A stretch of DNA of 33,086 bases from Rhodobacter sp. (GCA_027489175.1 JAIYAE010000008.1:1-33086); one strand, 5' to 3'; numbered from the stretch's first letter, positions 16,786 through 25,725 are shown. Translations and numbers: made by a program. The notes: a model not told the origin generated them from the letters alone.

Positions 16786-17403
16786 ATGCCCGCGATTGCC
16801 AAAGCAAGCCCCTTGCCGCGCCCAAGGCCATGGCTCCTTTTGCTGCCGCTGATCGGTCTCGCGCTTCTATGGCCGGGGCTGGCGCTGGCCCATGTCGGCG
16901 TGCATGAGGCGGGGTTCGGCGCCGGTGTTGCGCATCCCTTGGGCGGGGCGGATCATGTGCTGGCCATGCTGGCGGTGGGCCTTTGGGCCGCGCTGACCGG
17001 CGGGCGGGCGATGTGGGCGATGCCGCTGGCCTTTGTCGGCGCGCTGCTTGCGGGCGGTGCCATGGGCGCGACGGGGATCGCGCTACCGGGGGTGGAGCCG
17101 ATGATCCTTGCCTCGATCCTTGTGCTTGGCGGGGCGGTGGCGCTGGCGCTGCGCCTGCCCTTGCCAGTGGCTCTGGCGGGGATCGCGGTATTCGGCCTTG
17201 CGCATGGCTTTGCGCACGGGGCCGAGGGGCCGGCGGCGGGCTTTGCCGCTTACGCTGCGGGCTTTGTCCTGGCCACGGCGGGACTCCATATTGCGGGCCT
17301 TGTCGCGGGCCTGGCCCTGCGCCGGGCGGTTCCGGTCACGCGGGCGTTGGGCGCGCTGACCGCAGCTGCAGGGGCTGCGCTGGCGCTTGGGGTGACGCCG
17401 TGA
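16786..17403 (+). CDS. ureJ: HupE/UreJ nickel transporter
   Basis: Membrane protein of the HupE/UreJ family, proposed to bring nickel into the cell for urease. The 205-aa product has an N-terminal hydrophobic segment ending LALA followed directly by [23 protein letters not shown]. That His/Asp motif is characteristic of the family (HPxxGxDH). About six more spans follow, with a second His cluster in [19 protein letters not shown] precedes the ATG. The gene is embedded between ureA and ureB and its stop overlaps the ureB GTG start. Confidence 0.92.
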   Translation: MPAIAKASPLPRPRPWLLLLPLIGLALLWPGLALAHVGVHEAGFGAGVAHPLGGADHVLAMLAVGLWAALTGGRAMWAMPLAFVGALLAGGAMGATGIALPGVEPMILASILVLGGAVALALRLPLPVALAGIAVFGLAHGFAHGAEGPAAGFAAYAAGFVLATAGLHIAGLVAGLALRRAVPVTRALGALTAAAGAALALGVTP

Positions 17404-17708
17404 TCCCCGGAGAGATATTTCCCGCTGCGGGCACGCTTACCCTGAACGAGGGGGCCGAGGTGACCGTCCTGATGGTCGCCAATACCGGGGACCGTCCGGT
17501 GCAGGTCGGCAGCCACTACCATTTCGCCGAAACGAACCTCGGCCTGTCCTTTGACCGCGCCGCCGCCCACGGCAAGCGGTTGGACATCGCAGCGGGAACC
17601 GCCGTGCGGTTTGAGCCTGGCCAGACCCGGGAGGTGCGCCTCGTGCCCCTGTCCGGCGCCCGCGTCGTCTATGGGTTCAATCAGAAGGTGATGGGGCCCT
17701 TGGGATGA
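17400..17708 (+). CDS. ureB: Urease beta subunit
   Basis: Structural subunit of urease. The 102-aa product matches the UreB length and begins [17 protein letters not shown], with [11 protein letters not shown] and the end [10 protein letters not shown]. The GTG start at 17400 overlaps the ureJ TGA; the longer frame upstream is a shadow of ureJ. The ribosome site is weak, so translation is probably coupled to ureJ. Confidence 0.95.
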   Translation: MIPGEIFPAAGTLTLNEGAEVTVLMVANTGDRPVQVGSHYHFAETNLGLSFDRAAAHGKRLDIAAGTAVRFEPGQTREVRLVPLSGARVVYGFNQKVMGPLG

Positions 17709-17770
17709 CGCTTGACGTGAGGGCAGGGCGGGCCGACGGTTGGTCCACCATCAACAAGGGAGACTGACCA

Positions 17771-18586
17771 ATGTGTGACGCCTGCCTGATCGAAAGCATC
17801 AAGTCCGACATGCTGTCGCGCCGTTCGCTGTTCACCGGCGCTGCGGCAACCACCGCGGCTGTCCTGGCCGCAGGATTGACCACGGCGAAGCCAGCGCTGG
17901 CACAGGCGGCGGGCAAGGTCGTGGACCTGACCCACGCCTATGACGGGGCCTTCCCGACCTTCGACGGCAACCCCGGAATCCTGTACGAACCGGCAGTGAA
18001 GTTTGAAGGCAACGGGTATCAGCTTTGGAAGCTGACCATCTTCGAACATACCGGCACCCACATCGACGCGCCCCTGCACTTTACCGCCGACGGCACCTCG
18101 GTCGCCGACCTTGCGCCCGAGCAACTCGTCTGCCCGCTTTGCGTGATCGACCTGACCGCCAAGGCCGCCGAGGACCCGAACGCGATGGTGGAGCCTGCCG
18201 ATATCGAGGCCTGGGTTTCGGCCAATGGCAAGATTCCGGCGGGGTCTTGCGTGGCGATGAACTCGGGCTGGGGGGCCAAGGTTGCCTCGCCCGAATTCCG
18301 CAATACCGCCGATGGCAAGCTGGCTTTCCCCGGCTTTTCCAAAGCGGCGACCGATATGCTGGCCGGGCTGAACGTGGCCTCCATCGGGGTGGACACCCTC
18401 TCGCTTGATCCCGGCAACTCCGCCGATTTCGCGGTTCATTTCAGCTGGCTTCCCGGCGGCCGCTTCGGGATCGAGAACATGGCCAACCTTGACCAGCTGC
18501 CCGCTGCGGGCGCGACCGTCTTCATCGGTGCGCCGAAGCACAAGACCGGCACCGGCGGCCCGGCCCGCGTGATGGCGGTGGTCTGA
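17771..18586 (+). CDS. Tat-exported cyclase-family metal-dependent hydrolase
   Basis: Member of the cyclase / kynurenine formamidase-like family, which are metal-dependent hydrolases acting on amides or lactones. The metal motif HTGTHIDAPLHF runs from His93 to about 104. A Tat signal is visible: SRRSLF at 16-21, then a hydrophobic stretch ending PALAQA near residue 46, so the enzyme should be periplasmic. Unusually, the Tat motif is preceded by a short CDAC cysteine pair. ATG 17771 follows AGGGAG. The 271-aa gene lies between ureB and ureC and its stop overlaps the next start. The substrate is unknown; placement inside a urease operon suggests something related to urea or amide release, which is inference only. 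Confidence 0.8.
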   Translation: MCDACLIESIKSDMLSRRSLFTGAAATTAAVLAAGLTTAKPALAQAAGKVVDLTHAYDGAFPTFDGNPGILYEPAVKFEGNGYQLWKLTIFEHTGTHIDAPLHFTADGTSVADLAPEQLVCPLCVIDLTAKAAEDPNAMVEPADIEAWVSANGKIPAGSCVAMNSGWGAKVASPEFRNTADGKLAFPGFSKAATDMLAGLNVASIGVDTLSLDPGNSADFAVHFSWLPGGRFGIENMANLDQLPAAGATVFIGAPKHKTGTGGPARVMAVV

Positions 18587-18981
18587 TGGCGACGGTTCGC
18601 CTCTTAAGCGATGAGGAGGCGGGGGCCGAGGCCCTCGCCACCTTCAATGACATCCGTGCCAAGCGGCAGACTGACTATGTGAACAACTTCTGGCGCGCCC
18701 TCGCGCATGACCCGGCGCTGCTGAAAGCGACCTGGGACCGGCTGCAAACCGTCATGGCCCCCGGTGCCTTGGAACCGATGGTCAAGGAGATGGTTTACCT
18801 TGCGGTCTCTGTCGCGAACGGCTGCACCTATTGCGTCCATTCCCACACGGCAGCGGCGAAATCAAAGGGCATGACCGAAGCACAACACGGCGAACTTCTG
18901 GCCGTCATCGCGATGGCAAGCCAGACCAACGCCCTTGTCACAGCTTTGGGTGTGCCCGTGGACGAAAGGTTCATGGCGTGA
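18586..18981 (+). CDS. Carboxymuconolactone decarboxylase/AhpD-like protein
   Basis: 131-aa all-helical protein of the CMD/AhpD superfamily with the redox pair C80-x2-C83 and His87 in NGCTYCVHSH, the active-site pattern of AhpD-type peroxidase reductants. True CMD decarboxylases lack this CxxC pair, so a peroxidase or disulfide role is more likely. ATG overlaps the TGA of the cyclase-family gene by one base and the stop overlaps the next GTG by four, so these three genes form a coupled unit inside the urease cluster. Confidence 0.85.
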   Translation: MATVRLLSDEEAGAEALATFNDIRAKRQTDYVNNFWRALAHDPALLKATWDRLQTVMAPGALEPMVKEMVYLAVSVANGCTYCVHSHTAAAKSKGMTEAQHGELLAVIAMASQTNALVTALGVPVDERFMA

Positions 18982-19298
18982 AGAAATACATGATGACCCC
19001 GGCCGAGATGATGGCCCTATCCTTGCGCAACTCCCGCATGATGTCCGAGGCGGGGATGATCGTCTCGATGCGGATGCTGGGGATGGCGGGGATGTGGCGG
19101 GTCAACCCCGCTGAAAACGCCCGGATGGTTGAGGAAAAGCTGGCCGCCGTGACCGATGGCGCGATGGCCGCCACCCGCGCGGCGCTGCGCGGGGCCAAGG
19201 CCACGACGATTGCCGAAGCCGCGATGAAACCGGTCCGCCGCACCACCGCCGCCAATGTCAAACGTCTGGCCAAGCTTGGCCCCGGCAAGCCCACCTGA
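18978..19298 (+). CDS. Methionine-rich small protein, function unknown
   Basis: Not assigned to a function. From GTG 18978 (overlapping the previous stop by four bases) the product is 106 aa; ATG 18990 is an alternative start. The first half is extremely rich in methionine: about 13 in the first 50 residues, with MM pairs in YMMTPAEMM and NSRMMSEAGM. The second half is Ala/Lys/Arg-rich and helical, with no Cys and no signal peptide. The layout recalls phasin-like or metal-chaperone-like small proteins, but this is only a resemblance. Its place just before ureC would fit a metal-handling helper. Confidence 0.65.
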   Translation: MKKYMMTPAEMMALSLRNSRMMSEAGMIVSMRMLGMAGMWRVNPAENARMVEEKLAAVTDGAMAATRAALRGAKATTIAEAAMKPVRRTTAANVKRLAKLGPGKPT

Positions 19299-19324
19299 CC
19301 GAACGCCCCTAACCGGAGACTGCG

Positions 19325-21067
19325 ATGCCCGCCACGATATCCCGCAAGACCTATGCCGACATGTACGGCCCCACGGTGGGCGACAAGGTCCGCCTTGGGG
19401 ATACCGAACTCATCATCGAGGTTGAGCGGGACCTGATCGCCGAACGCAGCTCCGGCACGGCCAATGCCCTGCGCTATGGGGATGAGGTCAAGTTTGGCGG
19501 TGGCAAGGTGATCCGCGACGGGATGGGGCAGTCGCAGCTGACCCGGGCGGAAGGCGCGATGGATACGGTCATCACCAACGCGCTGATCGTGGACTGGACC
19601 GGGATCGTGAAGGCCGACGTCGGCCTGCTCGATGGGCGGATTGCCAAGATCGGCAAGGCCGGGAACCCCGATACCCAGCCTGGGGTGGACGTCATCATCG
19701 GTCCGGGGACCGAGATCATCGCGGGCGAAGGGCGCATCCTGACGGCGGGGGGGATGGACGCCCATATCCACTTCATCGCGCCGCAACAGATTGATGATGC
19801 TCTGCATTCCGGCATCACCACCATGCTCGGCGGCGGCACGGGCCCCGCGCATGGCACGCTGGCCACCACCTGCACCCCCGGCCCCTGGCACCTGATGCGG
19901 ATGATGCAGGCGGCGGATGCGTTTCCGATGAACCTGGCGTTCGCGGGCAAGGGCAATGCCTCTCTGCCCGCCGCATTGGAAGAACAGGTCCGCGCCGGGG
20001 CCAGTTCGCTGAAGCTGCACGAAGACTGGGGCACCACCCCCGGCGCCATCGATTGCTGCCTGACGGTGGCCGATGCGATGGACGTGCAGGTGATGATCCA
20101 CACCGACACGCTTAATGAATCGGGCTTCGTCGAGAACACGCTGAAAGCCATCGCCGGCCGCACGATCCACGCCTTCCACACCGAAGGCGCGGGCGGGGGG
20201 CACGCGCCCGACATCATCAAGGTCGTGGGCTCGCAGAACATCCTGCCATCGTCCACCAACCCGACGATGCCCTACACGGTGAACACGATCGAGGAACACC
20301 TCGACATGCTGATGGTCTGCCACCACCTTGACCGCCGCGTGCCCGAAGACGTGGCCTTCGCCGAAAGCCGCATCCGGCGCGAGACGATTGCGGCCGAGGA
20401 TATCCTGCATGACCTTGGGGCGTTCTCGGTCATCTCCTCCGACAGCCAGGCGATGGGCCGGGTCGGTGAGGTCATCACCCGTACCTGGCAAACCGCGCAC
20501 AAGATGAAGGTCCAGCGCGGGCGGCTGGAAGGCGAGGCGGGGGACAACGACAACCTGCGCGTCAAGCGCTATGTCGCGAAATACACGATCAACCCGGCCA
20601 TCGCCCACGGGGTGTCGCGGCACATCGGGTCCATCGAGGAAGGCAAGCGGGCCGACCTCGTCCTCTGGTCCCCGGCGTTCTTTGGCGCCAAGCCCGAGAT
20701 GGTGCTGATCGGCGGCTGTATCGTGGTGGCGCAGATGGGCGACCCGAACGCCAGCATCCCCACACCGCAGCCCGTGCATACTCGGCCCATGTTCGGGGCC
20801 TTCGGCGGCAGTGTGACCCGCAATGCGGTGACTTTTGTCTCGAAGGCGGGGCTGGAGGCTGACATCAAGGGCGCCTACGGTCTTGCCAAGCAGACCATCG
20901 CCGTTGAAGGCACGCGCGGTTTGGCCAAGCGCGACATGAAGCTGAACTTCGCCACCCCCCATATCGAAGTGGACCCTGAAACCTATGAAGTGCGGGCGGA
21001 TGGTGTCCTTCTGACCTGCGAACCCGCGCGGGAGTTGCCGCTTGCGCAGCGCTATTTCCTGTATTGA
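19325..21067 (+). CDS. ureC: Urease alpha (catalytic) subunit
   Basis: Catalytic subunit carrying the two nickel ions. The 580-aa product has H147 and H149 in DAHIHF, the carbamylated lysine K230 in LKLHEDWG, the metal-binding histidines in MIHTDTLNE and [12 protein letters not shown], and the mobile flap [20 protein letters not shown]. It is about 10 residues longer than the common 567-572 aa. The extra length sits near residues 38-50 ([13 protein letters not shown]), between RDL and [15 protein letters not shown] precedes the ATG. It is separated from ureAB by three unrelated genes. All active-site residues are present, so the enzyme should be functional. Confidence 0.97.
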   Translation: MPATISRKTYADMYGPTVGDKVRLGDTELIIEVERDLIAERSSGTANALRYGDEVKFGGGKVIRDGMGQSQLTRAEGAMDTVITNALIVDWTGIVKADVGLLDGRIAKIGKAGNPDTQPGVDVIIGPGTEIIAGEGRILTAGGMDAHIHFIAPQQIDDALHSGITTMLGGGTGPAHGTLATTCTPGPWHLMRMMQAADAFPMNLAFAGKGNASLPAALEEQVRAGASSLKLHEDWGTTPGAIDCCLTVADAMDVQVMIHTDTLNESGFVENTLKAIAGRTIHAFHTEGAGGGHAPDIIKVVGSQNILPSSTNPTMPYTVNTIEEHLDMLMVCHHLDRRVPEDVAFAESRIRRETIAAEDILHDLGAFSVISSDSQAMGRVGEVITRTWQTAHKMKVQRGRLEGEAGDNDNLRVKRYVAKYTINPAIAHGVSRHIGSIEEGKRADLVLWSPAFFGAKPEMVLIGGCIVVAQMGDPNASIPTPQPVHTRPMFGAFGGSVTRNAVTFVSKAGLEADIKGAYGLAKQTIAVEGTRGLAKRDMKLNFATPHIEVDPETYEVRADGVLLTCEPARELPLAQRYFLY

Positions 21068-21071
21068 CCGG

Positions 21072-21251
21072 TCAGGCAGACGCCGTGCTGAACAGCTTGA
21101 CCCTGGGCACCGACCAGGCCGGGCGGAAGACGGGCACTTTGGGAAAGGCGTGCTCCAACGAGGCGAGGGTCCGTTCGCGGCGTTTCAAGAGGGCAATTTC
21201 CTCACGGATCGCCTCAAGCTCTTCCGCAAGCACAAGACGGGGTTTCATCAT
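21072..21251 (-). CDS. Small antisense-oriented hypothetical protein between ureC and ureE
   Basis: Not recognised. The 59-aa product starts MMKPRLVLAEELEAIREE, continues as a charged helix likely to form a coiled coil, and ends in a Pro/Val/Phe stretch. The ATG at 21251 has an excellent ribosome site (AAGGAGG, 6-7 nt upstream). A GTG at 21254 is in frame but too close to it. The gene runs against the urease operon, fits exactly in the 252-nt gap between ureC and ureE, and ends 4 nt from the ureC stop. The close fit and strong ribosome site argue it is real; the lack of a known homologue keeps confidence moderate. Confidence 0.6.
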   Translation of the reverse strand: MMKPRLVLAEELEAIREEIALLKRRERTLASLEHAFPKVPVFRPAWSVPRVKLFSTASA

Positions 21252-21319
21252 CACGGTCCTCCTTCGTTCGTCTGTTCCAAAGTGCCGCTGATTCCTGAAG
21301 ACTTTGCTAAGAGGGCCCG

Positions 21320-21769
21320 ATGACCACCCCCGTTGCCCAGACCTTGCACCGCGCCGGACACTGGCCCCGCCTTGCCACAGCGCGGGTCGTGCTTGGCTAT
21401 GACGAACGGTTTCTGCGCCGCAAGCGGCTCGTCATGGCCTCGGGTGAGGGGTTCATGGTCGATCTGGCCGAGACGACGAACCTTTTGGCGGGCGACGCGT
21501 TCGAGCTGTCCGATGGTCGGCTGGTCGAAATCGCCGCAGCGGAGGAGGCGGTGCTGATCATCAAGGGCGATCTTGTCCGCTTGGCTTGGCATATCGGCAA
21601 TCGCCACACGCCCTGCCAGATCGAGGCGGACCGTCTGCTGATCCGTGCCGACCATGTGTTGGCCGACATGCTGCGCGGCCTTGGCGCATCGGTGACCGAG
21701 GCCCAGGCGCCCTTTACCCCGGAAGGCGGCGCCTATGGACTGGGCCGCACGATGGGCCATGCGCACTGA
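21320..21769 (+). CDS. ureE: Urease nickel metallochaperone UreE
   Basis: Delivers nickel to the UreDFG-apourease complex. The 149-aa product has RRKRLVMASGEGFMVDLAET, GDLVRLAWHIGNRHTPCQIE (containing the conserved nickel-site His) and the later DHVLADMLRGLGA. The C-terminus ends GHAH with no long His-rich tail, unlike Klebsiella UreE. GAGGG precedes ATG 21320. The 3' end overlaps ureF by 11 nt. Confidence 0.93.
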   Translation: MTTPVAQTLHRAGHWPRLATARVVLGYDERFLRRKRLVMASGEGFMVDLAETTNLLAGDAFELSDGRLVEIAAAEEAVLIIKGDLVRLAWHIGNRHTPCQIEADRLLIRADHVLADMLRGLGASVTEAQAPFTPEGGAYGLGRTMGHAH

Positions 21770-22388
21770 CCTTCTGACGCTGGTCCAGTGGCTGTCCCCG
21801 GCGTTTCCGACCGGGGGCTACGCCTATTCGCACGGGCTTGAGGCGGTGATGGCCGAAGGTGAGCGGACGGCAGCGGGCTTGCGTGCCTGGATCGAAGGGG
21901 TCTTGCGCCATGGCGCGGGGCAGGCGGATGCGGTGCTGCTGGCTTGCGCCTTGCGGGGCGACGACCCGTCCACGCTGGACGCCGTCGCGCGGGCGATGGC
22001 CGGATCAAGGGAACGGCTGAGCGAGACGGTGGAGCAAGGTGCCGCCTTCGCCCGCACCGTGTCGGCGTTGACCGGGCGGGACTTGGCCCCCCGCGCGCTG
22101 CCGGTGGCGGTGGGTGAGGCGGCCTTGCCCTTGGACATTGCCGCGGACGAGGTGATTGCCGTCTACCTCCATGCATTCGCGGCGAACCTCGTGGCCTGCG
22201 CCACCCGCTTTGCGCCTTTGGGCCAGACGGAGGGGCAGGTGATGCTGGCCGCGCTGCATCCGGTGATCCATGCGGTGGCCGGGGCTGCGGTGGGGGCTGA
22301 GATCACAGCGATCGGAACCGCCGCTTTCGGGGCGGAACTGGCGGCGATGCGGCATGAAGCGTTGGATGTGAGGATCTTCAAGACATGA
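21759..22388 (+). CDS. ureF: Urease accessory protein UreF
   Basis: GTPase-activity gatekeeper of the UreDFG complex. The 209-aa all-helical product has the family start [24 protein letters not shown] and a C-terminal region rich in Ala helices ending [12 protein letters not shown] 21759 lies inside the end of ureE; an ATG at 21735 adds eight residues and is less likely because family proteins begin close to the LVQWLSPA motif. It overlaps ureG by four bases. Confidence 0.92.
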   Translation: MRTDLLTLVQWLSPAFPTGGYAYSHGLEAVMAEGERTAAGLRAWIEGVLRHGAGQADAVLLACALRGDDPSTLDAVARAMAGSRERLSETVEQGAAFARTVSALTGRDLAPRALPVAVGEAALPLDIAADEVIAVYLHAFAANLVACATRFAPLGQTEGQVMLAALHPVIHAVAGAAVGAEITAIGTAAFGAELAAMRHEALDVRIFKT

Positions 22389-23002
22389 AAAACGGGCCGT
22401 TGAAGGTGGGGATCGGCGGGCCAGTGGGGGTGGGCAAGACCAGCCTGACCGAGGCCTTGTGCCGCGCGCTGGCCGGGCGCTGTTCCATGGCGGTGATCAC
22501 CAATGACATCTACACCCGCGAGGATGCGGAATACCTGATGCGGGCGCAGGTGCTGCCGTTGGACCGCATCCGGGGGGTGGAAACCGGGGGGTGCCCGCAT
22601 ACGGCGATCCGCGAGGATGCCAGCATCAACCTGGCCGCGGTGGCTGACCTGCGACTGGTGCATCCGGACCTGGACCTGATCCTGATCGAAAGCGGGGGAG
22701 ACAATCTGGCGGCGACGTTCAGCCCGGAACTGGCGGACCTGTCGATCTATGTGATCGACACGGCGGCGGGGCAGGACATTCCCCGGAAGCGCGGCCCGGG
22801 GGTGACGCGGTCGGACTTCCTGGTCGTCAACAAGACCGACCTTGCCCCGCATGTGGGGGTGGACCTGGAGCTTCTGGAAGCCGACACCCGCCGGGCGCGG
22901 GCCGGGCGGCCCTATGTGATGGCGCGGGTGCGGCAGGGCGTGGGGGTTGCAGAGGTTGTGGCGTTTCTGGAGACGGAGGGTGGGTTGACCTTGCGGGGCT
23001 GA
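22385..23002 (+). CDS. ureG: Urease accessory GTPase UreG
   Basis: SIMIBI GTPase that couples GTP hydrolysis to nickel insertion. The 205-aa product has the P-loop [10 protein letters not shown] (about 11-20), the nickel-binding CPH in [11 protein letters not shown], switch ESGGDNL, and the guanine motif NKTD. ATGA overlap with the ureF stop indicates coupled translation. Last recognised gene of the urease cluster. Confidence 0.97.
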   Translation: MKNGPLKVGIGGPVGVGKTSLTEALCRALAGRCSMAVITNDIYTREDAEYLMRAQVLPLDRIRGVETGGCPHTAIREDASINLAAVADLRLVHPDLDLILIESGGDNLAATFSPELADLSIYVIDTAAGQDIPRKRGPGVTRSDFLVVNKTDLAPHVGVDLELLEADTRRARAGRPYVMARVRQGVGVAEVVAFLETEGGLTLRG

Positions 23003-23149
23003 GGATCTGTCCACGCTGGACTTCAGCGCAGGATCAAGCAAAAACAAGGGCTTGCCTGTAGGCGCTAAGGATTTGTTAGGGTTTTGCCGGCATGGGCTTT
23101 GCAGGTTCGGTTGGAGGCGGAGCCTTCGCCCTGCTTGGGGAGGGCGGTG

Positions 23150-23656
23150 ATGGAGCGGGAAGTCGGACTGGCCTTGCAGGCCTGGGGGGTGGGATTGCTG
23201 ACCTCGGCGCTGGTCGTCCTGCCGGGATTGACGGTGCTGGATGGCATTTTCACCGACCCATTCTTTGAAACACTGCTGCCGCGCATTCTGGCGTTTTTCG
23301 GGATGATGCTGCCGGGCGTCCTGATGACATTCACCATCGGCATCGTGTTGAGCCTGCCGTTCTTTCTTCTGGCGCTGCTGACTGCCCTCGTGTTTCGGCG
23401 GCACATCGCCCGGCATCCGCTGGTCTTTGCTGCCCTTGCCCCGCTGGTCACAGTCTTGCTTGTGGCCGCAGCGATAACGGCGATGCAAGACACGTGGCCA
23501 AAGGGTTTTCTTCCGGCCCTGCAGGATGCCCTTCGCGCGGCGATGCGTGGCGGGGAGGGCTGGATTTTTGCGTTGCCCATGGCGGCCGCGAGTTTCTTTT
23601 ACTGCCTGCGTCTGGCGCGGATGGAGCGTTCCGGGGATCCCGTAAACGGGGCGTGA
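23150..23656 (+). CDS. Small integral membrane protein, unknown function
   Basis: Not recognised. The 168-aa product from ATG 23150 (preceded by GGGAGGGCGG) has about four hydrophobic spans: residues 9-30, 45-70, 80-100 (with a FFLLALLTALVF run) and near the C-terminus (FALPMAAASFFYC). There is no signal peptide or known motif. It lies 147 nt after ureG, so it may have its own promoter. The frame is open upstream to 23084 but without a better start. The codon pattern matches the neighbouring genes, which supports a real gene. Confidence 0.6.
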   Translation: MEREVGLALQAWGVGLLTSALVVLPGLTVLDGIFTDPFFETLLPRILAFFGMMLPGVLMTFTIGIVLSLPFFLLALLTALVFRRHIARHPLVFAALAPLVTVLLVAAAITAMQDTWPKGFLPALQDALRAAMRGGEGWIFALPMAAASFFYCLRLARMERSGDPVNGA

Positions 23657-23889
23657 CCTGAGGGACCGGTGGCGCCCGGGTCCCACGGGTGCCAAATGGA
23701 GCGCGTTCCGCGCGTTCCTTTTGAGCAGCCTCTGGCCTTGCGGCCAACCGGCTGCGGTGGCGGGGTTTTCCACCCCGCGCCCCGGAAAGTATTTGGGAAA
23801 ACGGCAAGCTGGGGGTGGGGGAGGCCCTGCATGGGGCCGACGCTGTGGTGTGGGGAAGGGGGCGGCAACAGAGGCTGCGGGGCAAAGGA
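23657..23889. other. Intergenic region between two converging genes
   Basis: No gene supported. It contains a hairpin GCGGGGT / ACCCCGC with a 5-nt loop (23760-23778) and a smaller one (TGGCC TTGC GGCCA, near 23732), either of which could end transcription from the membrane-protein gene. The open frames here look like GC-rich noise. Confidence 0.5.
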
Positions 23890-23920
23890 AAGCCCCCGGT
23901 CGCGCGGCGACCGGGGGCTT
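23890..23920 (-). terminator. Strong terminator after cycA
   Basis: Perfect 14-bp stem (23890-23903 with 23907-23920) around a 3-nt loop, 27 nt past the cycA stop. On the - strand it is followed by TCCTTT after the closing CTT, a typical intrinsic terminator. Confidence 0.85.
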
Positions 23921-23947
23921 CGCTGAGTGGTCAGTTGACCGCTTGGA

Positions 23948-24436
23948 TCAGTTCGTCGCAGGGGCCGCTTCGGTTGCTGCACCTTCTGCCGGAGCGGCAG
24001 CGCCATCAGCGGCGGCCGGGGCCGGCGAGAGCGAAGCAATGTAGGCCCAGACGTTGGCGGCATCTTCCGGCTTTTTCAGCTTGAACGCCATCTTGGACTT
24101 GGCCTTGTCGTCGCCGAGCTTGGCTTTCAGGAATTTGGCCGGGTCCTGGACATATTCGACGAAGTTCGCCTCATCCCAGACCAGACCGGTGGCGCCAAGG
24201 GCGACGATCGATTCACCGTACTTGAATTCGGGGTAGGTGCCGACCACGCGGCCCGGCAGGCCAAACAGGTTCGGACCGGTCTTGGCGTTCTTGCCGGCAA
24301 GCACCTCACCCGCTTCGTTCTGGACGACGTGGCAGGTCTGGCACTGGTTGAAGGTCTTGGCCCCGGCTTCGATGTCTTGCGCGAAAGCTGGCGCTGCAAG
24401 GCTGGCGAGGGCAAGGGCGGTAAGGGTAAGACGCAT
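23948..24436 (-). CDS. cycA: Cytochrome c2
   Basis: Periplasmic electron carrier between the cytochrome bc1 complex and the photosynthetic reaction centre (and oxidases). The 162-aa precursor has a signal peptide of about 19 residues ending AFA before QDIEAG, the haem site CQTCH (C32, C35, H36) and the axial Met116 in KSKMAFKLKK. The sequence FNQCQTCHV and FVEYVQDPAKFLK match the Rhodobacter cytochrome c2 pattern. The start is at 24436, with GGAGGA 6 nt upstream. After the cytochrome fold there is an Ala/Pro/Glu-rich tail of about 26 residues, absent from the short cytochrome c2 of Rhodobacter sphaeroides. It lies downstream of hemA on the same strand, with 75 nt between. Confidence 0.94.
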   Translation of the reverse strand: MRLTLTALALASLAAPAFAQDIEAGAKTFNQCQTCHVVQNEAGEVLAGKNAKTGPNLFGLPGRVVGTYPEFKYGESIVALGATGLVWDEANFVEYVQDPAKFLKAKLGDDKAKSKMAFKLKKPEDAANVWAYIASLSPAPAAADGAAAPAEGAATEAAPATN

Positions 24437-24462
24437 GGAATCCTCCGGGGTTTCTCTGGCCC

Positions 24463-24493
24463 TGTATACTGTTGTCCACGGGGCGTTTGGCAA
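24463..24493 (-). promoter_or_regulatory. Weak candidate promoter for cycA
   Basis: On the - strand TTGCCA and TATACA are separated by 19 nt, longer than the ideal 17. The TATACA box lies 26 nt before the cycA start. No FnrL, PpsR or PrrA site was identified with confidence. Confidence 0.3.
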
Positions 24494-24511
24494 TACCCCG
24501 CTTGTGCAAAT

Positions 24512-25720
24512 TCACGCGACTGCGTGGGAAATCGCGCAGCGGCTCCAGAGAGAATGGAGTGCGGAGACCAGTTTTTCAATGTCGGCCTCGGTGTGGTGTG
24601 GGCCGGGGGTGAGGCGCAGACGCTCGGTCCCCTTGGGGACGGTGGGGTAGTTGATCGGCTGGACGTAGATGCCCCAGTCTTCCATCAGGATGTCCGAGAT
24701 CATCCGGCATTTGACCGGATCGCCGATCATCACCGGGATGATGTGGCTGTCATTGGCCATGTGCGGGATGCCGGCGCGATCCAGTTTCCGGCGCAGGAGG
24801 GCGACATTGGCCTTTTGCGCGGCGCGTTCGGCGGCGCTGACCTTCAGGTGGCAGATCGAGGCGGTGGCAGCGGCGGCCACCGACGGCGGGATCGCGGTGG
24901 TGAAGATGAAGCCGCTGGCGAAGCTGCGGATGAAGTCGACGAGGGCGTTGGAGCCGGTGATGTAGCCGCCCATGCAGCCGAAGGCCTTGCCGAGGGTGCC
25001 TTCGATCACGTCGATCCGGTGGGCGAGGCCGCGCTCTTCTGTCACACCGCCGCCGCGGGGGCCGTACATGCCGACGGCGTGGACCTCGTCAATGTAGGAC
25101 AGGGCGCCGTGGGCTTCGCAGACCTCGACAATTTCGCGGATCGGGGCGATGTCGCCGTCCATCGAATAGACGCTTTCAAAGGCCACGATCTTGGGGCGGT
25201 CGCCGACGGAATGCAGCTTGCGGTCAAGGTCGCGCCAGTCGTTGTGCTTCCACAACACCTTGTCGGCGCGGGAATGGCGGATGCCTTCGATCATGCTGGC
25301 ATGGTTGCCTTCATCCGACAGGATCATCGCCCCCGGGATGCGGGCGCCAAGGGTGGAAAGGGCGGCCCAGTTCGAGACATAGCCCGAGGTGAAGAGAAGC
25401 GCCGCGTCCTTGCCGTGAAGGTCGGCAAGCTCCCCCTCAAGCGCGCGGTGCTGGATGGTGTTGCCGCTGATGTTGCGGGTGCCGCCGGCGCCCGCGCCGC
25501 AGGCCTTGGTCGTTTCAACCATGGCGGCGATCACATCCGCATGCTGGCCCATGCCGAGGTAGTCATTCGAGCACCAGACCGTGACTTCGTCCACCGTGTC
25601 GCCGTGCCGATTGGCGCGGGGGAAAGCGCCGGTCTTGCGCTCGATATTGGCGAAGGTGCGGTAGTTGCCTTCGGTTTTCAGCGCGTCAAGCTGGCTTTGG
25701 AAGTGGCTGGCAAAGTCCAT
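24512..25720 (-). CDS. hemA: 5-aminolevulinate synthase
   Basis: PLP enzyme that condenses glycine and succinyl-CoA into 5-aminolevulinate, the first step for haem and bacteriochlorophyll. The 402-aa product shows the ALAS core: [16 protein letters not shown] at the start, [43 protein letters not shown], catalytic lysine K245 in GTLGKAFG, and [22 protein letters not shown] at the C-terminus. ATG 25720 is used; a GTG at 25729 overlaps the puhE stop and is a possible coupled start adding three residues. Its position after puhE places tetrapyrrole supply in the same transcript as reaction-centre assembly. Confidence 0.95.
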   Translation of the reverse strand: MDFASHFQSQLDALKTEGNYRTFANIERKTGAFPRANRHGDTVDEVTVWCSNDYLGMGQHADVIAAMVETTKACGAGAGGTRNISGNTIQHRALEGELADLHGKDAALLFTSGYVSNWAALSTLGARIPGAMILSDEGNHASMIEGIRHSRADKVLWKHNDWRDLDRKLHSVGDRPKIVAFESVYSMDGDIAPIREIVEVCEAHGALSYIDEVHAVGMYGPRGGGVTEERGLAHRIDVIEGTLGKAFGCMGGYITGSNALVDFIRSFASGFIFTTAIPPSVAAAATASICHLKVSAAERAAQKANVALLRRKLDRAGIPHMANDSHIIPVMIGDPVKCRMISDILMEDWGIYVQPINYPTVPKGTERLRLTPGPHHTEADIEKLVSALHSLWSRCAISHAVA

Positions 25721-25725
25721 GGGGA

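Noticed and set aside
18971..20962. 663-codon open frame on the - strand opposite ureC
   Set aside because: UreC on the + strand is unmistakable; the reverse frame is rich in His, Arg and Gly as expected for a shadow.
23014..23026. CTGGACTTCAG after ureG, similar to a TauR half-site
   Set aside because: Single copy with no partner box and no taurine gene nearby.
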